DNA from: Kitagawia praeruptora
Taxonomy: Eukaryota > Streptophyta > Magnoliopsida > Apiales > Apiaceae
Assembly: GCA_037693485.1 (NCBI GenBank)
Contig: CM075350.1
Span: forward strand, 120,157,001 to 120,221,000
Reading direction: 5' to 3'
Length of the DNA: 64,000 nt
Part shown: piece by piece, positions 20,879 to 32,438 of the stretch
Layout: each line of letters opens with the position of its first letter
How positions within the stretch are numbered: the stretch's first letter is position 1
The notes under the pieces: model-generated
Databases searched by the model: none
Seen by the model: only the letters and a program-made list of their open reading frames with translations
Told to the model about the DNA's origin: nothing
Program-made: the position numbers and the translations under genes

Positions 20879-22265
20879 GAGTAAATTGCAGAAAAGTGGC
20901 TTGAACTAAAATTTTTTTGCAGAATGATGGCCAATGTATTAAAGTGAACATTTTGGGGGCCGAACAAAATATTTTAAGCAATAAAGGGGCTCCGATTAGA
21001 AACGCCTAACACCGTCAAGTCTGTTAGGGGTATTCTTGTCTGTTCACAAAATGCAACAACACCTCCGTTCTTCCGACTCCCAGCAATTCACCACATCCCC
21101 TCTTCTCACCCTACACGCCACCGCTGTCAACCCACTTCCGTCCCAGCACAACACCACCTGCAAACAGTACTCAAAACACCACCATTACTATTCACCTCAT
21201 CCCCAAACTCCTCCATCTCCTCACATTTCAACAACCGATACTCCACCCCTGCAGCACCATTTCCTGCCCCGCTGTTCATTCCGTCAACATCAACAACGCC
21301 ACCATTCACCATCGCGCCAAGAATCCTTCTTCTTCCATTCCGCCCAACAGCTCTCAACCGTCACATTCTGCCATTCATTTGAAACCACAGCACCATCTCA
21401 ATCTCCCATCTCAGCCCCTTCCCTCTGCGTTCACCCTTCACTCTCCAACAGCAGTCCACCTCCGAACCCGTCTTCTCCACTCTTTCTTCTCCTTCGTTTA
21501 ACAACCTCACCACTGCTCCCCTTTCACCCAATTCTCGACACCACACCTATCTTCTCCCCTCCGCCTTTCCCAGCCAACTCACCACTACTCCGACCTTAAT
21601 CAGGAATTAAACCGATATCATTACAATCGACTACTCCAAAAACAGAACTCAAACATCAAAATCTGCGACGAAACTCAACAATCAAAATTGAAACATCAAA
21701 AGCCAATTAACAGAATGAACAAAATTGAAACTTGCAATTACTAATTTCAACAATCAAACAGAGATGAAGAGGAATATGAGCTGTATTTGTGGGTGAGAAT
21801 CGGAAAGAAGAGGGGAGGGATATGGTTCGTTGGTGGAGACGCGAGAGAGATTCAGGGCATGGAGGGGAGGTTGTTTATGTGTAAAAACTGGAGAGGCAAG
21901 AGGGTTCGAAGAAGGGGAGATGTTGTGGTTTATTTGAAGAAGAAGAAACAAAGGGGAGAGGGGTTGTGCGAAGAGAGGCTGGAGAGGAGAGAACAGGGGA
22001 GAGAGATCCACATAGAATGTTTTAATTAATGATAGGGGTTGTGCGTATGTATTCTAGAATATATGTTTTGTACTAAATAAATGGTTGTGAAATTCCCTAT
22101 TTACCCTCCTAATTACTAACGTCGTTAGTCCGGTTAAGGTTAGGCTGAGCGGAGCCCTTTTATTGCTTAAAATATTTTGTTCGGCCCCCAAAATGTTCAC
22201 TTTAATACATTGGCCATCCTTCTTCAAAAAAATTTTAGTTCAAGCCACTTTTCTGCAATTTACTC
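20879..22265. mobile_element. non-autonomous Mutator-like element (1,387 bp), perfect 9-bp TSD
   Basis: Inverted ends start gagtaaattgcagaaaagtg at 20,879 and mirror at 22,265, and match almost perfectly for about 120 bases. Perfect 9-bp duplications (accaaaata) sit at 20,870-20,878 and 22,266-22,274. Long TIRs with a 9-bp TSD are the Mutator hallmark. The interior has no transposase. Its + strand is pyrimidine-rich at about 21,040-21,600 and purine-rich at about 21,760-22,010. The frames open there encode low-complexity P/S/T/H-rich peptides, which I do not call genes. Confidence 0.92.
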
Positions 22266-24295
22266 ACCAAAATATTCATTCAGAAAAAATTAGAAAATAA
22301 AAATTGATTGAGTTCAACAACACTAAAGATATATAAGAATAGAAAAACAAAAGTTTTGATTCTTACACACAAACACCACAACCACACCTCTTCTTCTTCC
22401 TTTTTATTCATTTATTTCGAATTAACACCACACCCGTTTCTTCCCGTTCCCATTTCGTTGTTTGATTCTTAGTTACGTTTCTGCGAGCGTTGTTAATCGA
22501 TTATCTGAGTCGATTTGTTTAAGTTGTTTGGTCCTTGTTGTTCATCGTTTTGGTTTTATCTAAACTGAGTGTGTGCGTTAAACCGAGTTGCTTTTGATTC
22601 TCAGTTTGTGCCGAGTTGTTCTTGGTCGAGTGCGAGTCATCATTGCTGTTTTGTGCCGATTAAATCAATGTTTTATCGCTGCTAGATCGAAGCTGTGTTT
22701 TGAGTTTGAGTCCCATTCGATGTTTGCACTTTTGTTCTTGCTATAAGGTAGTTCGCGAGTTTTGTTGTAGCTTGAATGTCGAGTAGTGACGCTGAGTTCT
22801 GGTATTGATTGTACTGGTTGATTCTTTGTTTTCGACTATGGTTTGATTTCGAAGTTTTCGTTTGTTTAGTCGATTGTGTGGCTGTTGAAATCTAATTGTC
22901 GAGTTGGTTTTGTTGCGTCATGTCATTAAATTCGCGATTGAGTTTCGATTTCTGTGTTTACTGAGTTCATTTTATGAATGCTGAGTTTCCAGGTTGTGTA
23001 GTTCGATATGTGTGTGAATTTTTGATGATTGCTGATGGTTTTGTTCTATGAGTTTAGTTAGTTTTTGCTGCTGTTTTGTTGTTCTAGGGTCTATAGTTGT
23101 ACGAATTTTGTGAGTTCAGATCGTCGTTTAGCTGTGTTTAGAGTCGAGTAACCGTGTCGCGAGTTCTGAGTCGACTGGGAGTTTACTGTTATTGTTGAAT
23201 TCATAATTTTAGTCCGAGTCTGCAGTCCTGTTTGTCCGAGTTTGTGTTTTTCTGTGTTTGTTTGCGTCCAAGTTCTGTATCTTTAATTTGTTATTTATGA
23301 TAATTGATTGCTATGTTTAATTTTCAGTTACTAATTTCTGATTGATAGATGATTGATAATGATTAATTTGTTACTTTTAATGTGTTCTAATTAAATAAAT
23401 TAGCTTTATTGGAAGTTTATATGATTTAATATTTTATGTTTCAATTAGTCATTTATTGGGTCTTACACTCATTTAATTTTTTGTAACTGCCCATATTAAA
23501 TATTTATTTATTGGTTTGACCCTTTAATTTGTTATTTATTGAGAGTTGATTATTCGGGAGCTAATTGATTATGATTTCGATTTTGTTTGGATAGTTATCT
23601 TGTTAAGTTTTAAGTAATAAAGTGTGATTTGATTATGTTTCATAATTTTAGCCTTAAAAGTGTAATGTGATGGTTGTCAAGTGTGAAATGGATTCAGTAA
23701 ATAAGTTCGCTATTGTTAAGGCCATTTCTTTTGGTTTTAATTTTTGTAACTCCTTTCCATTTATGGATCAATGCTAATTATGCCTTGATGGCTGTTTTTG
23801 TACCATTAATGGGTGGCCAGAAAGGATGGCGTATATTTTGGTCTTGTATAGCCAATCAAGTGCCATTTTGTTGGCTTTGATTGTTTATTTCCTTTAAATT
23901 ATATCTTTATATATATTTTACTTTTGTGTCTAACCAAAGTTTTTTTGGTTAGATTTTATTTTATTTCCTTTTATTATGAATTTTAACACATATGTTTTTA
24001 TTAATAAGTTATTATTGGATGTATTTTCTCTTTTATTTTTATAGTATATATAATTTTTTACATATCGATTGGAGACTCATTAGTTTGATTGCCTTTTATT
24101 GTTCAGGTGAACTATTTTTTTTTTGGAAGTGGGCTGGTTTACAAGTTAGACTTACTTGGATGGGAAGAAGTATGAAATGAAGAAGGATGATGGTTATTGG
24201 GATGAGAAGCAATAAAAAAGAAGATTGGATGAAAGCAACGAGAAGTTCTTTGTATATTTTTACAGTTATTGTATATCGATGTATTATTGGGGGGT

Positions 24296-24366
24296 GGGCA
24301 CTCTTTTTTCCCCTCTTGAGTTTTTTTCCCATATGGTTTTGCTCTTGCGGGGTTTTTAACGAGGCC
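24296..24366 (+). other. conserved tail motif, retroposon copy 1
   Basis: The block runs cactc-TTTTTTCCCC ... TTTTTTTCCCATA..GGTTTTGCTCTTG..GGGTTTTTAACGAGGCC. It recurs at 62,872-62,938 in the second retroposon and on the - strand at 25,627-25,691 in a copia 3' region. Confidence 0.75.
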
Positions 24367-24602
24367 ACCTTTGTAAGGAGTCTTCTTTTCTGAGATAGAG
24401 GTGATATTGTCTAAACTTCCGGAGGAATCTCTTTCTCATGGTTGTCGTAATTCAGGTTACGACCCGTGGATTGGTTAAGCATACCTTTCGGTTAGATGAT
24501 TAGCTTTTATGGATGAAAGAATGTCTCATTTGTTTGTCCCTTTCGGATTGTGTAAATTTTTTCATTAAATGAAATCTTTTTCATTTTGCAAAAAAAAAAA
24601 AA

Positions 24603-25060
24603 ACACCTATTTTGGTGCCTTGCATGGTAAATTACTAAAAACCCACTTTATTCCTTTTATTTTTCCATAATTCTTACATATCGTTCCAAATATTGTATAT
24701 TAAGTATATTTTCTTATTTTTATGACACTTATGTTCCAAATATCATTTTATGAAGTAATTTCTAACTAATTGTTTATGCCACTTATGTTCATCAAGAGTT
24801 TCAATTATCATGCCAGGCGAGTGGATCGCTGACGTGGCGGACCTAGAATTCTTTAAAACTCAAATGTTATATTCTTAGCACTTCTTCTCCTATTTTAGTG
24901 TCTTCCCTGTTAAATTACTAAAACCCACTTTATTCCTTTTATTTTTCCATAATTCTTACCTATCATTCAAAATATTATATAATAAGTATATTTTCTTAAT
25001 TTTATGACTTTATAATTATAACCGAGAGAGAATTTATCAAAAAAAAAAATCGAGAGATTT
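24603..25060 (+). repeat. tandemly duplicated AT-rich repeat, one copy split by the retroposon
   Basis: 24,603-24,750 (cctattttggtg ... taaattactaaaa ... cccactttattcctttta) is repeated at 24,890-25,020. The preceding gacgtggcggacctagaatt block (24,825 on) matches 20,580-20,640. No coding potential is seen here or on to 25,342. Confidence 0.75.
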
Positions 25061-25342
25061 AGAAATTTTTTAAACATTTTCTTGAATTTTCTCTTTTTCT
25101 CTCTTTTTTTGTTTGTAAATTTTGTTTGCATTTAAACATTTTCTTGAATTTTTCTTTTGAATTTTTTTTCTTTAATATTGAAATATTCATACCTATCAAC
25201 ATTTTTTTTCGGTATGTATTTAAATACTACAATACTAAACCAAAATTTCAATTTATCATATCAATTACTAAATATTTAACGGTGATAAGAAATGTTATTA
25301 AATAGATTATCTTTTTGAATTTTTTTTGAAAAATTTCCGTGC

Positions 25343-25587
25343 TGTTCCCTAGTATAGTATAAAGTAGAGAGTTTGAGAAAGATAGAGAGGAGTAAGAGGA
25401 GAAACTCCATTTCATTCTATTCATTTCTTAACAAGTTACATAGAAGGCAGACTTTATATAGCCCCTTTAGAATGTCAGGAGTTTGAAAGTGAAAAGCCAA
25501 GAGTTGTATATACTAATGAGGGGAAAGGTGAAAGGTCTTAGAAATGAAAGGTCAAAGGACATCCACATTAATATAATATTTATAACA
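25343..25587 (-). repeat. short LTR (245 bp) of a copia element, - orientation
   Basis: On the - strand the LTR runs TGTTATAAAT to GGGAACA and is immediately preceded by a purine tract (ccaagggggag, + 25,588-25,600), so this is the 3' LTR of an element lying to the right. Its left border (tgttcc at 25,343) is inferred from the TG...CA rule. Confidence 0.65.
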
Positions 25588-27725
25588 CTCCCCCTTGGAT
25601 GTCCGTCGTAATGCGCATGTGATGCTACCTCGTTAAAAACCTTACCAGGAAAACCTCGTGGGAAAAAAACCATGGTTAAGGAAAAAAGAGTGTAGTGTGC
25701 ATTTACTCCCTCTCATGATAATATCGCATAAAATCATTTAAGTTATGAGATCCAATGTTGTCAAACTTCTCAAATGTAGTAGTTCTGATCACCACAATAA
25801 ATGAATCTTCAGTTAATCCTTCTTCGATTTGATGTAGCCATCATCTTATAAAGTTAATATAACTTCCATCATGCTGAATAAATCGCAAACTTGTTGTGCT
25901 ATATTGAATTTCCAATCTTAGTCATATATGATCAGCCTCATGAGTTGCCAATATAATAAAAGAAGTTCATGCAATAGTTAATTTCATAGCATTCCAGAAT
26001 ATAATATATGTGAATAAATATTAGTTTATGACCTCACTTTAAAGAGTCAGAGTAAACACATTGCACCTGCAAAATCAATTTAAACCTTCTTCCAATAGGT
26101 TAGTGGCGATCAAATAAATTTATACTTTATACCTTTCGAATAGTAATATACATGTTAATATATTTATCATGCCTTCAGAGAGAAACTGTTTCAAAGTATG
26201 TAAGTCTTTAATGACGGGACATGTATAATTAGTAGTCTATGTCAATATATTTCTACACTTAAGCATGGTATTCCAGGACCGAGAATTTCTTTCATTCAAT
26301 TGTTCACAATGATACTGTCATATTCCTTCAGGGAAGAAATTTTCTTTTGGTATATATCTGAATTTCCTTTATATGTGTTAAAAGGATATCACAAGAATAT
26401 AATCATGTATTTATAATCCTTCTAGGATTTTTACATCAATGACTTTGATTAGTTACAATTTATTATAGGTGATATCAGACTAATAAAGTATTTTAGCGTC
26501 TACTCAAAAGCATATTTTTCTTTTCAAATATGCCTTGTTTCAGGAAAATTCTTAGATAGAAAGTAAATATTACAGTTGTTCTTTGATCACGAGGTGCAAC
26601 TCATTATGATGTTAATTAGAAACACATTCTAATTTCCATCTATTCTGGCAAGAGATTTTATGTGTTGTCACCCATTATGTATTGTATTCCATTCATTACC
26701 CTCAAGAAATATCTGGAAGGTTTAATCAATCAACACAGTTCATGTACATATCCTCATGTATACTGTATGAGTCAAGTAATATGCCAAAGTATAAATCAAT
26801 ATACAAAAATAAGCATATTATTTAGGAATAATTTCATGTCGAACTATTGGTACAAAACCCCCTTTTTACAATTTATGGGGCTAGTTCTCGAGAACTTCAT
26901 TTTCTGCTTCTGGCAGTTTAGATCCTTCTGGGATTTAGATATTGTCGAGTGAGTAATATAAAATTGAACTCAAATCCTTATATTTCCAGACTATATAGCA
27001 ACCATAAAATTATATCCACCACAATATGATATGCTCTTCATATTCAATACAAGATCTTTGTAACACTATGTGAACTTTATATTTCATAATTTTCATGTTG
27101 CTGACTCACACATATCCATTCATTCCCACTGAATTTATACTTTTAGGTGTGTGAAATGTAGTTTCAGATATTTCTCGATATTTAAGAGATAAAGATTCTC
27201 ATAGCGCGCTAATTTCGCAACTTCAGGTGCATGAAATGTGGGTTCAAATAATTTACTCCTTAAGAGATTTTGCCTCAATCTAATTCTCATATCTATGGCC
27301 AATTTTATTTACATTCAGTAGAGTTTATTTACTGATCCTCATTATTATCCATAACCTCATGTGTTGAGTTTCATATAAATATTGTCGACATCAATTTCAT
27401 TGATGGTTCCATTTTATTCTAGACATGACATAATATATTGAGATCTCGTAATTTTCAGGCACCTTCATTTCTTCTTTCTTTTGTCATATCCACGGTCTCT
27501 TCTGGAGATCATTCAAAATTTATCAATTCCTCGATTTAGCCATCATTAGATTATTGCTCCTTTTTTTTTCTTTTGAGGATTTTTGGTTATGGAACCTATT
27601 GGTCTATCACGCTTCAGGCGTTCTTTAAAAATATCAGTACCTTTTGGTTGTCCTTCTGGGAGATTAGATTTCATTGGAGCATTTGTAGCTGGTATGCGTA
27701 ACATAATCACTCTTTTAGGTCAACT
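25588..27725 (-). mobile_element. decayed copia element, internal part
   Basis: Next to the LTR comes the tail motif (25,627-25,691), then about 1.8 kb of AT-rich DNA with no readable pol. At about 27,560-27,725 the - strand reads PKRVIMLRIPA, LPEGQPKGTDIF and ERLKRDRPIGS, the linker between integrase and reverse transcriptase in copia Pol (usual form R-L-K-R-G-R-P-x-G-S). RT, RNase H and integrase are not recognisable, so the copy is deleted or decayed. Confidence 0.65.
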
Positions 27726-27769
27726 TATATGTCTGGCAATAATTAAAATATATATAATGAATTATCTTG

Positions 27770-28801
27770 TGTGAACTTCTGGTTCATATTCTTTGATATG
27801 AGGGTGTTCGAGAACTCAGAGCATTCGATGTGTCTGAAGTCACTATTCGAGATCTCAAGAAGTCAACAAGTCAAAGCTGCATTCGATATCTCAAAGGCTT
27901 CACTGTGAAATGAAATAATCGATATCTCAAGGAGTTGTCTGCTATTCAATATCTCAAGGAGTTGCCTGCTATTCGATATCTCAAGGAGTTGCTTACTATT
28001 CGATATCTCAAGTAGCCCTGTAGTATTCGATATCTCAGGAGGATACTCACCATTCGATATCTCAAGAAGGCAAAAACATCATTCGACATCTCAAGGACAT
28101 CTATAGAAAAGATTCATTCGAGAAGTAATTCGACAAGTCAAAAGTGCTAGTTAGAGAAATAAGAGTTATCTAACTGATTAAAGTGAGTTCTCGAATCAAG
28201 TACTTAACGAATTCTCGAATGAATTATTGAAGACAAATTACTGAAGATTTACAAGACAGAAAATCTACAAACCAGTACAACAACAGTCTGTACATTGTTG
28301 TTTGTACATGGAAAGTCTACAAGGAAGCTTGGAGGGATATGGGGACAACCAGCTAAAGAAGTGGATCTGAGTAGAGTTGAAAATTAGACTGTACTTTAAA
28401 GATGCTCTAGTTTGCTCAAAATGGTATAGACAGAATAGAAAGCAGATTTGTTTCTTACCATCTTTGTAGCAAGTGGGCTGTGCACATGTTCTATAAGTGC
28501 ACAGCCTCACTTCTTTAGTAGTTAAGTTTTTCATAGCATATTCAGATACATATCTCTCTGAGAAACAAAGCTGAGAATAATAACATTTGTATTCCCAGGT
28601 TGTAGCAAAATCTTTATCTAATACAATATTAGATTAAAGTGAGGTCTGTGTTCTTGTATTTATTTCCGCATATTTGTTCAAGCACACACATACTCAGCTA
28701 CTTATATTTTCACAGATCAAACATTCGAAAGAAGGTTTGAAAAGTTTGAAAATACATTCACCCCCCCTCTGTATTTTCTTGGTCGTATTCCATACTCAAC
28801 A
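27770..28801 (+). repeat. Sirevirus-like LTR fragment with a TTCGATATCTCAAG array
   Basis: The right end (cacccccccctctg ... catactcaaca, ending 28,801) has the C-run and CA terminus seen in the LTR at 6,406-7,564. The matching TGTTGAG left end is absent, so the fragment is left-truncated where it meets the copia remnant. At 27,838-28,100 nine copies of TTCGATATCTCAAG or close variants are spaced about 25-40 bases apart. Confidence 0.75.
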
Positions 28802-28889
28802 TATAATTAAAAATAATATTATTTTTATTAATATTTTAATTAAAAATAATATTATATATATATTAAAAATATTATATATTTTATTTTAA

Positions 28890-29046
28890 GTTTCGGGTCG
28901 GGTTACCCGAAACCCACCTGAAACCCATTCGTGTCGGGTTCGGGTTGAGCACCTAGACCAATTAAATTTTTGGGTCGGGTTCGGGTTGGGTCAAATTTGC
29001 GACCCGAGTCTGCTGACCCGACCCAAAACCCGAAATTGCCAGCCCT
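28890..29046 (-). mobile_element. hAT-like end with CGGGTCGGGT repeats
   Basis: On the - strand the end starts tagggctggcaatttcggg and continues with overlapping GGGTCGGGT/GGGTTCGGG words. This is the familiar subterminal structure of short plant hAT elements. The opposite end and the target duplication are not seen. Confidence 0.55.
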
Positions 29047-30694
29047 ACATACTGATGAATTTTATCTCTCCAATTTTTTAAGTGGGTTACACCCTGACAT
29101 CCAGCAAGCTTTATATATCTACAACCGTGCAACCTTGCAAGAAACAATTGATAAATCGAAGGAGCAAGAGATTTTTATTGATATGATTGAAAAATGAATG
29201 AAAGGGCAAGTAAAAACTTCATACTCTACCTCTTATCGGCCCAAAGCTGCTGCTGATTCATCCATAGAAAAAACATAGGGAAACACTATTGGTACCACAT
29301 ATAACCTTTCTCGTGGCAACCTCGACAAAGAGACCTCCAAATTTGCAAGTTCTCCTGACACTCTTGCCCGTAATCCACCAGTTAAGCGGCTAGCTGAAAT
29401 GGCAGAACGTAGAGAGAAAGGGCCATGCTACAATTGCGATGATGTTTATTCTCCTGGTCATAAATGTACCAGACCCCAACTTTATCTCATGGTGGGGGAA
29501 AATGAAGAAGAAGACCAGTTTGATGCAGGAACAGACCACCATCCTGTAGCACCGGAAACTACCCAAACGGAGGAATGTGGAGTCTCTATTCATGCTCTAA
29601 ATGGCACACAGGGCTTGCACATACACTAAAGGTGACAGGGCAGATTAAGGGAAAGGACGTCTAGTTGCTCATTGATACCGGCTCTACTCATAATTTCATT
29701 TCCCAATCTCTTATCAAACAACTAGGATTAGAATCCCCAAACTGTAGTAAGATGCAGGTGCAACTGGCTAATGGGACGACTACTCATTGTAGCAACAAGG
29801 TCAAGGACTTAAATTGGGTCATGGGAGGCACTACCTTCATTTCAGATTTTTACTCTATTCCCCTGGAAGGATACGACGCAATCTTGGGCGTCCAGTGGCT
29901 TACACAAGTCAGTCCAATCGGGTTTGACTTCAGCCCACAACAAATATCTATTCACTGGCAAGGGGCAAGATCTATTTACAACAGGCCAATAGCAATATAA
30001 CAAAGTTTCAAGTGGTTTCTAATAAAAAGTTCGTCAAAAAGCAGCAAGAACAAGCCTGTTTCTTGGTGCAACTAATAGCAGCAGAACCCCAAGCCGAAAA
30101 CTACACACCCATTCCTCCAATGATTCAAACAGTCCTTGATAATTACGAAGATATTTTCCAGACCCCAACATTTCTTCCTTCAACACGAAAGGAAGACCAT
30201 CTCATCCAAATAATGGAAGGTAGTCACCCGGTGAACTTGAATCCATATAAGTGCCCTTATCTTCAACGAGTAGAAATTGGAAAAATGGTTAAAGAGATGC
30301 TTGATAATGGCATAATTCAGCACAACCAATCTCCTTATGCTTCTCCGGTTCTCTTAGTCAAAAAATTAGACAACACATGGAGGTTTTGTGTTGACTACTG
30401 GGCCTTGAATGCCATCACGGTGAAGAACCGTTTTCCTATTCCACTGATTGAAGAAATGATGGATGAATTATATGGAAGCAAGGTCTTTAGTAAGTTAGAT
30501 CTCCGAAGCAGATGTCATCAAATTCAAGTGAATGAACAAGATATTCATAAAATAACCTTCAAAACATAACTTGGCCACTATGAATTCGTCGTCATGCCTT
30601 TTGGCCTGACGAATGCTCCTGTCACGTTTCAAGGCTTTATGAATGAAATTTTTCATGATTATATTGGCAAGTTTGTGTTGGTATTCTTCGACGA
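29047..30694 (+). pseudogene. Ty3/gypsy (chromovirus-like) gag-pol fragment, cut in RT
   Basis: Gag's C-terminal part (FLSGLHPDIQQALYIY), a zinc knuckle (CYNCDDVYSPGHKC), the protease active site (LIDTGSTHNFIS, near 29,670) and RT blocks (YASPVLLVKK; FSKLDLRS; VMPFGLTNAP) follow in normal order but in three different frames, with internal stops such as one before LGHYEF. RT breaks off inside the FFDD catalytic box at 30,694, exactly where the Tat LTR begins. The right half of this element is not found in the window. The left end is lost at the hAT-like sequence. Confidence 0.88.
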
Positions 30695-31599
30695 TGTTGA
30701 CGGAGGAATTTGGGAACAACAAATTCTGAGGTACCTCACCGGAATCAAGATCTACAATGGTGGTTTTTCACCGGAAAAAGTGGTGGTGCGTGGTGGTTGT
30801 TTGTAATTGGTGGCTGAGATTAATAAGGGTTGCCTCAGAGCTCTCAACTTTCGACCCCTTAATATGCCTACGTACCCCGGTATTTATAGGGGATCAAGCC
30901 ATACATAGTTCTTGGAGAGCAAAAAACCCAAATGGGCTTGGATTCAGGAACCAGCTTCCGGAGTGTTCCACTATGAGGCCTAATCACAGAGGCCCAAGGC
31001 TCATTCAAGATTTCTAGACTTCACGAATAAGGAAACTTCCCCCGTCGAGGACTAGTCCTTTTCGTTACAGCTATTTCTAGATTTCAAGAATGCAGGTATA
31101 GCCATGATTTACCCCAAGTGTGGAGCGCATCCATGTCCCCCGAATGAGAAGCACCCACCAGATAGCAGGACAGGTGATCCAGAGCTTTTGGGTGCAAAGT
31201 ACAGGATTACTCCGAAGTTCCCCAATGAGGGCACGCCCATTGATAACAGGAATAGAGCTCCAAGGCATACACCAGAAGGACAAATCTTTCCACCATAGGG
31301 CACGCCCTTTGTGTCTAAGAAAGGTCCTTATATCCAGGCAAACCCGTGGAGGCCTTCTGCGACGGACATCTCCCTCCTGGTATACCCAGGAGGGAATTCT
31401 TCAGTCATCTTCATAAAATTAAAAATGTAATCAATTCCTTCCTGCCGAGAGGGCGCGCCATCCATGTATAAGGGAAGAGGGCGCGTCCTCTTCTTCAATT
31501 TTTAACTAAAACCTTAATTGACTTGTAAAATCCACAAATTGAACCCATATACGACCCGAACCTATTCTAAAATACCCAAGTGAAATTTTGGCTATAACA
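30695..31599 (-). repeat. 3' LTR of the Tat-lineage gypsy element (905 bp)
   Basis: On the - strand this begins TGTTATAGCC after a purine tract and ends CCGTCAACA. The sense TATA box (cctataaatacc on -) lies near 30,880. The right boundary is supported by the tract ggggggtagt (+ 31,600-31,609). The left boundary is supported by the sharp break in the chromovirus RT frame. Confidence 0.8.
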
Positions 31600-31612
31600 A
31601 CTACCCCCCAAT
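31600..31612 (-). other. polypurine tract of the Tat element
   Basis: Read on the - strand, aattggggggtagt directly precedes the LTR start TGTTAT. Confidence 0.8.
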
Positions 31613-31779
31613 TCCATATGAAATCAGAGATAATATATGGAATTTTAAAACAATCCCAAAATTTTCCCCAACTTTATCTTTTATCAACATTTCTACAGGA
31701 CGCGTCCTGATTGAAAGGTGCAGCTTTTTTGAATTCCAATCGACTCTACAGCTGTCATCCACTAACTTCTTCTTTCTTC

Positions 31780-31787
31780 TATAAATA
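31780..31787 (+). promoter_or_regulatory. TATA box on the antisense strand of the Tat element
   Basis: tataaata is followed by ccccatcc and a CT-rich leader on the + strand, about 180 bases inside the 3' LTR. It is well placed to drive the + strand extra ORF. A possible donor (gaaaag|gtacaa) lies near 31,936. Confidence 0.5.
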
Positions 31788-32438
31788 CCCCATCCTTTTC
31801 TCTCACTTCATTTTTTATCTCATTTTTCCCAAAAAACCGAAACGACACCAGTACATCCTTCTTTGGCAAAAAATCCGGTCGAATTTTGCTTCGTTTGCTC
31901 CATTCTTACACTCATTAGATCCGGCAACTGAAAAGGTACAATAATCTATCTTTATTTTATGTTTTCACCATATACTTTGTCAGTATTTTGTGTTTGAGTT
32001 TTAAGTGTTTCGTGTTCTTCATTTTCAACCTGTATATATATATATGTATGTATCCCTGTTTGATCCGTTTCTCCCCAAAATCTAAGTATAAACTTGTTCG
32101 TTGACCATTGACTTTTCTAGGATAACTTCATTTAAGTAAAGAAATGGCGCGCCCTTTCCTTTGAATGCGTTCTTTCTACAGTAGCTGAAAATAAAAATTT
32201 GCCTTCAACATTATCTTCATTGAACATTTTATATAGGACGCACCCTTACCAATTGTTTTCTTTTCAGTTGGAGAACGAGGGCGCGTCCTCTCCATATCAT
32301 CCCTTTAAAGAATTCAACAGATGCATATGAATTTACTCTCCACCATCCATCTCATTTCCACCAGAGCATCCAAAACCCCTTTTTTCATTCATATCTCCAG
32401 AAGATAAAACGCGTCTTTTAAGCAGCCTTTCCGAAATA

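Larger units (their letters stand above)
20644..24615 (+). mobile_element. non-coding poly(A) retroposon with 14-bp target duplication (copy 1)
   Basis: The 14 bases aacacctattttgg occur at 20,644-20,657 and again at 24,602-24,615, right after a poly(A) run (about 24,590-24,602). The sequence left of the first copy and right of the second copy joins into a block that is repeated uninterrupted at 24,810-25,020, which supports an insertion of about 3.9 kb. It encodes no reverse transcriptase. The body (22,275-24,590) is T/G-rich with many CGAGTT/TGAGTT words in its first 900 bases and ends atgaaatctttttcatttt before the A-run. A MULE is nested at 20,879-22,265. A related copy lies at about 60,500-63,116. 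Confidence 0.7.

Noticed and set aside
21036..21599. 187-codon open frame inside the MULE
   Set aside because: P/S/T/H-rich low-complexity peptide from a pyrimidine-rich strand; no domain, and frames are open on the other strand too.
27838..28100. CRISPR-like array of regularly repeated 14-mers
   Set aside because: Plant nuclear LTR context, variable spacers inside a known LTR type, no cas genes.
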